A DNA stretch of 64,000 nt from Alligator mississippiensis (taxonomy: Eukaryota > Chordata > Crocodylia > Alligatoridae). The DNA is taken from the NCBI RefSeq assembly GCF_030867095.1, contig NC_081824.1, positions 351,700,203-351,764,202 of the forward strand. Direction: 5' to 3'. The position numbers were made by a program, and so were the translations under genes. Of the stretch, positions 39,701-45,700 are shown one piece after another. The notes below the pieces were generated by a model that was not told where the DNA came from, made no database searches, and was given only the letters and a program-made list of their open reading frames with translations. Position 1 is the stretch's first letter. The number at the start of each line of letters is the position of its first letter.

Positions 39701-42700
39701 CCGCCCCCCCCCCCAACCCCAGGCACCATCACTTTAATAAAGGAAAAAAAACCTGACAAAAAAAGCCTCTTACCCTAGAAGCAGGGGCACCAGGGCCTCC
39801 TGGTAGAGTCCCCCTGGGAAGCACAGGGAAGTGCTTCAAGTTTGCAGCACAGGGAACATTTTTTCATTCCCACACGTGCCTCTTGCCCCATCTCAAAGGG
39901 GTTTGAGATGGGACAAGAGGCACATATGCGCTTGTCTGGATGCACCCCATAAGGCTATGAAAACAAGCTCTGCAAATTGAGTAGGAGCCAGTGGTTACTA
40001 GACTGAGGTTCTTCAGAGTGGCAACTGATGATGAGATGCATGTTCAGGTTTTGAAGTACTGGCAGAGTTTAGCTCTTATCTGTCATGACCCAAAGGTCTG
40101 ATTTTTTTGTGTGTGCTTCGGCACTAAGAATTATCCCCATGGGTTTACAGCATCATTGCACGGTGGAGTTCTGCTGCACAGAGGACCCGCGTGCAAAGGA
40201 GAGAGTTCCCGCCACTTTGCAGCTGTCTTTGCAGGGTGCATTTTCTTTGCAATACAGAAATGCACAGTGCAAAGGAGTTCCCACTCTTCGCATGCAAATT
40301 TGTTCCCTGCTATTGGCTAGTTCTAAATTATTCACACGTGGCGGCTAGAGATTGGCCTGCTAGCCGTATAAGAGGCTTGAGCAGTTTCCGCCCAAGCCGA
40401 AGAGGACTCCGCATCCATCTTGTGGGGACTCTGGGTGTGCGTGGCAGGGTAATAGAAACCCTGTGTGTTGCTCAGAGGAGCTTGGCGGCCTGATCCACCG
40501 CCCACCTCTTCCCGTCTTTGATCGGTAACTTTCTATAAGACGTATCGACGAGTTTTCTATTTGAGGCGCCCTTGTCCTGGACATCCGGAGTTCTGTCTGC
40601 GTGGAGCCTAGCAAACTCCACGTGATTGTTCGTGTTTTCTGTTTGTAACCGCAACTCAAGCAAGTTCTCAGCCTGCACCGCGACCATCTCGGTGTAAGTA
40701 AACAATCTTAAAATCAACCGTTAAGTGTCTGTGCCTAATTCTAGCTCGGCGCCCACCCTCTCCGACCCGGCCTGCCCGGGCTGCCAGCCACAGCCCGCGT
40801 GCAGCGCGACGAAAGGGCCCGGGTTCCGGCTCGGCCTGCACATTATCATGGAAAATCTACAATAATTCATTATTTACATAATTTAGTGTTCCTCTGTTAA
40901 GATTTCCTAAAGTATGGGCATTCTCCTAATACCTTCTGTTAGCTTTAGCTATTTCTCAAGCATACGTAGAAATCCATTATTTTAGGGCACTCTAGGGTTT
41001 CTACATTTATTTCTAGCAAGTGTTTTGTTTTTGTTTCTTGTTATTGCTTCACCTACCCATAAATTATCTCTTTGTCCTTCTCTTGTGTTTGGGAGTCTTG
41101 GCATAAACCAGCAAAATGGACACAAAATCACAATTTTTTTTTTGTCCCATGACCTTTAGAGGCTATAAGCAAAGGGAAAGGCACAGCAAGAACTTTGCTA
41201 GTTTAACATAAACCAGAAACCCCCAGCATCCCAGCATGATCTCTGGGCTGGGCAGGGCTCTCTGCTCCCCAGCCCGAGCAGGGATAGGCAGGGGCAGGGG
41301 CCTGGGCAGGGAGAGGTTTAATTCCTCCCTCTCTATCCCACCAGCAGGGACGCAAGCTGTTTGCCAGGGGCTCCCCAGCCCCTTTGCTGCAGCAGTGGGG
41401 CATCATGGCCTGTGAGGCAGAGGCGGGCAGAGAGGAGGATTAGTCTCCCCTCTACCCCTACTGGCAGTCAGGTCTGCCTGCTTCGTGGCTGCACTCGCTC
41501 CCTGCAGGGAAATAGGCCCCTGCTGTCCCCTCCGCAGGATGCTGGAGGGGAGAGGAATGACCCTTGTCCCTGCCCCCCCACGGGGCCCTGGTGCCTGGTG
41601 TCTGGCAGGGCAGCCTGGTTCTGGCTCATGGTGGCTGCACTTGGAAGTGCCGACCGTCCAGGGCCGGCACCGGGCTGCCCTGAATCTCTGCTGACCGCTG
41701 GGAGCTGGCACCCTTCTGCCTTGCATCTCTGCCATGTCAGAGATGCAGGGCAGCTCAGTGTCAACTCTGGCTGGCTGCACTTGGAAGCGCTGGCAGCGGG
41801 GGGAGAGGGGCCACTTCTGTGCCACCGCTGCTTGGCCCAGAGGGTTGGGGCCTGCTGCTGCCAAGCTGCCGAGAAGCCCCTAGCCCATGGAGTCTGGCCA
41901 TGCCCCGCCTGGCCAGTGGAACTGAGTGGGGAGTTTCCCTGAGCCTCTTGGGGGCAGGGGAGTGCAGGGCAAGAAAAGCTGCTGCCTGCTGTGGGGTCAG
42001 CGCTGGAGGGGGCTCTGGACCCTGGTGCCTCAGTGCCCAGCCCCCTGTGGTGGGAGAAACCTCCCTAAGGTCCGTTGTCTAGCTGTAATTTGATTGACAG
42101 ACAATGCGGGTAAAGAAAGACAGCTGTTTATTTGCTCGAGCAAAGACCATAAAGCCAGCAAAAGGCAAAAATGGCCCCCCCTCAAGGGTGAGGCGATCTT
42201 TTATACTTCTTACAACAAAGCAAGACTATATGGTTAATAAAAAGCAATACTTGGGGTGGTGCTCTACAAATCTTTGTAACAGCATATTTCTATTAAGCTG
42301 AACTAGCACTTTTTAAAAGCTAAAAGTTAAGTAACAGTAACATTATGTTAGCAAAACCTTACACAGTAGAAGATACTTCTCAAGGACACAAGCAGTAAGC
42401 TCAAACAATGGTTTCTCTGTCTTATCTTACTTCTTGCTGTAGCTGATTTTTTTTAGCACACAGACACAGATTCACTTTTTAACTCAGAAAATGTTTGTTG
42501 CAGTTAAAATGATTACTTGACACAAGCAAAGGCCTAGCTATCATTCTGCCTTGTGGTCAGCTGCATTACTAGGCCACAGGTCATGCCTTGTATTCAGCTG
42601 TAAAGCTAATACTTCTTAATAATCCAAATTATTGTAAACCTAACAGTATGCTTTCAGAAAACTATTCTATTTCAGGGTAATGACAAACCTGCACACTACA

Positions 42701-45700
42701 CCCCCACAGCTCTGTCTGCCCCGCATTGGGGGTCCCCCTCCATGCTCCCTGACAATATGACAGCAAGGGCTCTGTCTCCTCCTGCTGCAGTGGCCAGGCA
42801 GGGGCACAGCCAGATGCCAGCCAGCAGGGCCTCTTTGGGTGTCAGGGACAAGGGTTATTCCTCCTCCTTCCAGCATCCTGCAGAGGGGACAGCAGGGGCC
42901 TATTTCCTGCAGGGAGCAAGTGTGGCCGGGAGGCAGACAGACCTGACTGCTAGTGGGGGTAGAGGGGAGACTAATCCTCCCTTCTGCCTCACGGGCCATG
43001 GTGCCCCACTGCTGCAGCAAGGAGGGAGCCCAGCTTGGGTCCCTACCGGTTGGGTAGAGAGGGGGAATTAAACCTCTCCCTGCCCAGTGAAGCTGGGATT
43101 GGCCACGCCCCTCCCCCCCACAGCTTTCCTGAAGCTGAGGGCACACTCTAGTGCGCCCGGCACCCAGCCTGAGCAACTGCAGGCAATTGTCCACTTTTGC
43201 TCTGTTACAAACCGGTTCAACCTAGGCAGGTTAGACTAACTTGCAAAGGTTGAATCAATTCAGGCTCCGGCTTTTTGAATGCCTCTCTAGCCCAGGTGAG
43301 GAGCCTACATTCAAATCTCTCATGTGACCCAGGGAATTTGAGCCTGTAACCCCCTGCCCTTCCCCGCCCCCCCACCCCATGGGCAAATGCTCTAATAACT
43401 AAGCTGTGGAATATGCTAATTTGGGGTGCTGCCATGCCTTTCCAGTTTGTGTTCGTGTTTACACGTTCCATTTGCATGGGGGGAAAAATGAAGTCAGTCA
43501 TTGAACCAGTGAGAGAGTGGTTGGGACAGTCACCTGGAAAAGGTGGCACCTGAGTTCCAGACCTAGCTCCAATGAAGGCTTAATAAAAAATAGTAAAATA
43601 ATCTTTTTTTTCTTCTTATTTTCAGTGCAAATGTTTGTATCTTGTTAGTCTCTAGATTGATTGAAGACCTCAGATAATTGTACCCTCTGCTTGGGTTAAG
43701 ACCTGTCAATTGTTAGGGTCATTGGCAACGCATAAGGGTGCATGCAGGTGTACATGCACCCTCTGTGTGTGGCGGTGCACCCCCTGCAAAAAGGCACCAT
43801 CGACACCTGCCAGCGGCGCCTGTGGGTGGTCACTGCTTGCCACCCTCCCCTCGCTGCCAACACTGCCGGTGGTTTTTGTGGGTGGTCCCCAATCGCCATT
43901 GGCCACTGCTGCCAGCGAAATCTGTGGGTGGTCGCTGACCGCTGGTTGGCGTGTACCACCCCCCGCCAACGACAGTGCCACGGCTACCTGCAGGAGCTCC
44001 CCGCTGCCGCACTCCCGCTGTTGACACCGCTACCTGCAGGAGCTCACCATGCCCCCCCAGCCTCTGGGGGCACGTGGCATTCATGGTTAGGGTGGATGGG
44101 TGGAAAAATGTGCAGCAAAGCTGATTGATGAAATGTTTGAGGAGCTGAGAGTAGGGGCCTATTGTGGCAGGCTTGGTGAAAGTAATCTGCTATGTAGAGG
44201 AATCTGATGCTGCTGAGGCAGAAGTTGAAGGGCTGAGAATGCATATGGTCTTGTTTCATACTTTAACATAGTTATGTGCTTGGGGCTCAGCTGGCTAAAG
44301 CAGTTTGGCTTTAACAACTTCAAGTGTTTCTCATTAGCATCATCACATTACTTTTTATGGAACACACACACTGATTACTGAATGTTGATTTTTCTTCCTC
44401 CAAAGACTTTTATAGTCCAGAGATGATGGGTCTGAAAATGGATCAAGAGGTCCTTGGAGAACTTGTAAAAATGAAAGTTCCAGCAGTTGCAGAGTTAATG
44501 GATAGACATGGTGTTATGTGGACTCTAGTCATGTCCCGTTGGTTTATATGCTTATTTATTGACATTCTTCCAGTGGAGGTAAGAAATAACTTGCAGTTTG
44601 TCTTATTATACATGGTAGATCCTTCCCTTTTGTAATGGTTTGAATAATGATTACCAATAGCTGAAACAAGATAACCTAACAGCATTTTTTTCCCCCTATA
44701 GACTGTACTCCGAATTTGGGACTGCTTATTCTATGAGGGATCAAAAATTCTCTTCCGTGTGGCCTTAACATTGATTAAGCAACACCAAGCTTCTATTTTG
44801 GAAGCCACAAATTTCCCTGACATCTGTGATAAATTTAAGGAAATCACCAAAGGCATGTTTGTAACAGAGTGTCACACTTTCATGGAGGTAAGTGTTTTCA
44901 GTTTGCAACAGAGAATAGTTAAATGTTGTAGAACCAAATAGACTTTGAAGTGTTTTGCTCATCCAAAATGTGATAAAAATTTTGAGACTGGATCCCTGTG
45001 AATTTTTGCTAGCTTGAACAGCTCTTCTAGTATAAACTGATTTGGATGAGTGTTTTGTTTCAGGCTTTTTACAGCCTTTTCTATAACTGCAAACTTTGCA
45101 TCACCTGGAATATAAATGAGATTCCTTCTGCCCTGCCTGTAACCTATGAATGTGTTAAGAAAACCCTGAATTAGGAGTTGAATTACTTTCCACAAGTACT
45201 CAAGCAGATAAGTGAATTCTGCATGACTGATGCAGAATAATCACAGTAAAGTTTGCATTAACGTTCACAATCTCTCATGCTACAAATGTGATTCTAACAA
45301 CTATATAGTCAGGGAACAAAATGGCTGCTGTTAGACTGTTGAAGGAGTTGGGGTCTTAGCGACTGAATGCTAAATGAAGCAAAGAAGTGCCAGGAATAAA
45401 CTGGTCAATATTTTGCTGCTGGTTTGTTTAAAAATGAACGGGAAGCTGTTTGTTGGGAATGATTTATATACAGGTCCATTGTCAGAATTTCAGGGTAAGC
45501 CAAAACTGCATCCTGCTTATTCCTAGCATAATTCTGTACTTGAGTCGGAGCTCGGTTCTGTTCCCAGATCAGCCACGGACTTTGATATATGACCTTGGGC
45601 AAATCATTTCATTCCTGTGCCTCAGTTTTTCCCTATTTAAAAATTAAGATGATAAAGCTTGTGAGGCACTGAGGTTGATGCAGTGGTGAAAAAAAATCAC

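Noticed and set aside
41361..41942. 193-codon plus-strand frame
   Set aside because: It sits in a GC-rich foldback arm, and similar frames appear on the opposite strand and in the mirrored arm. No known family.
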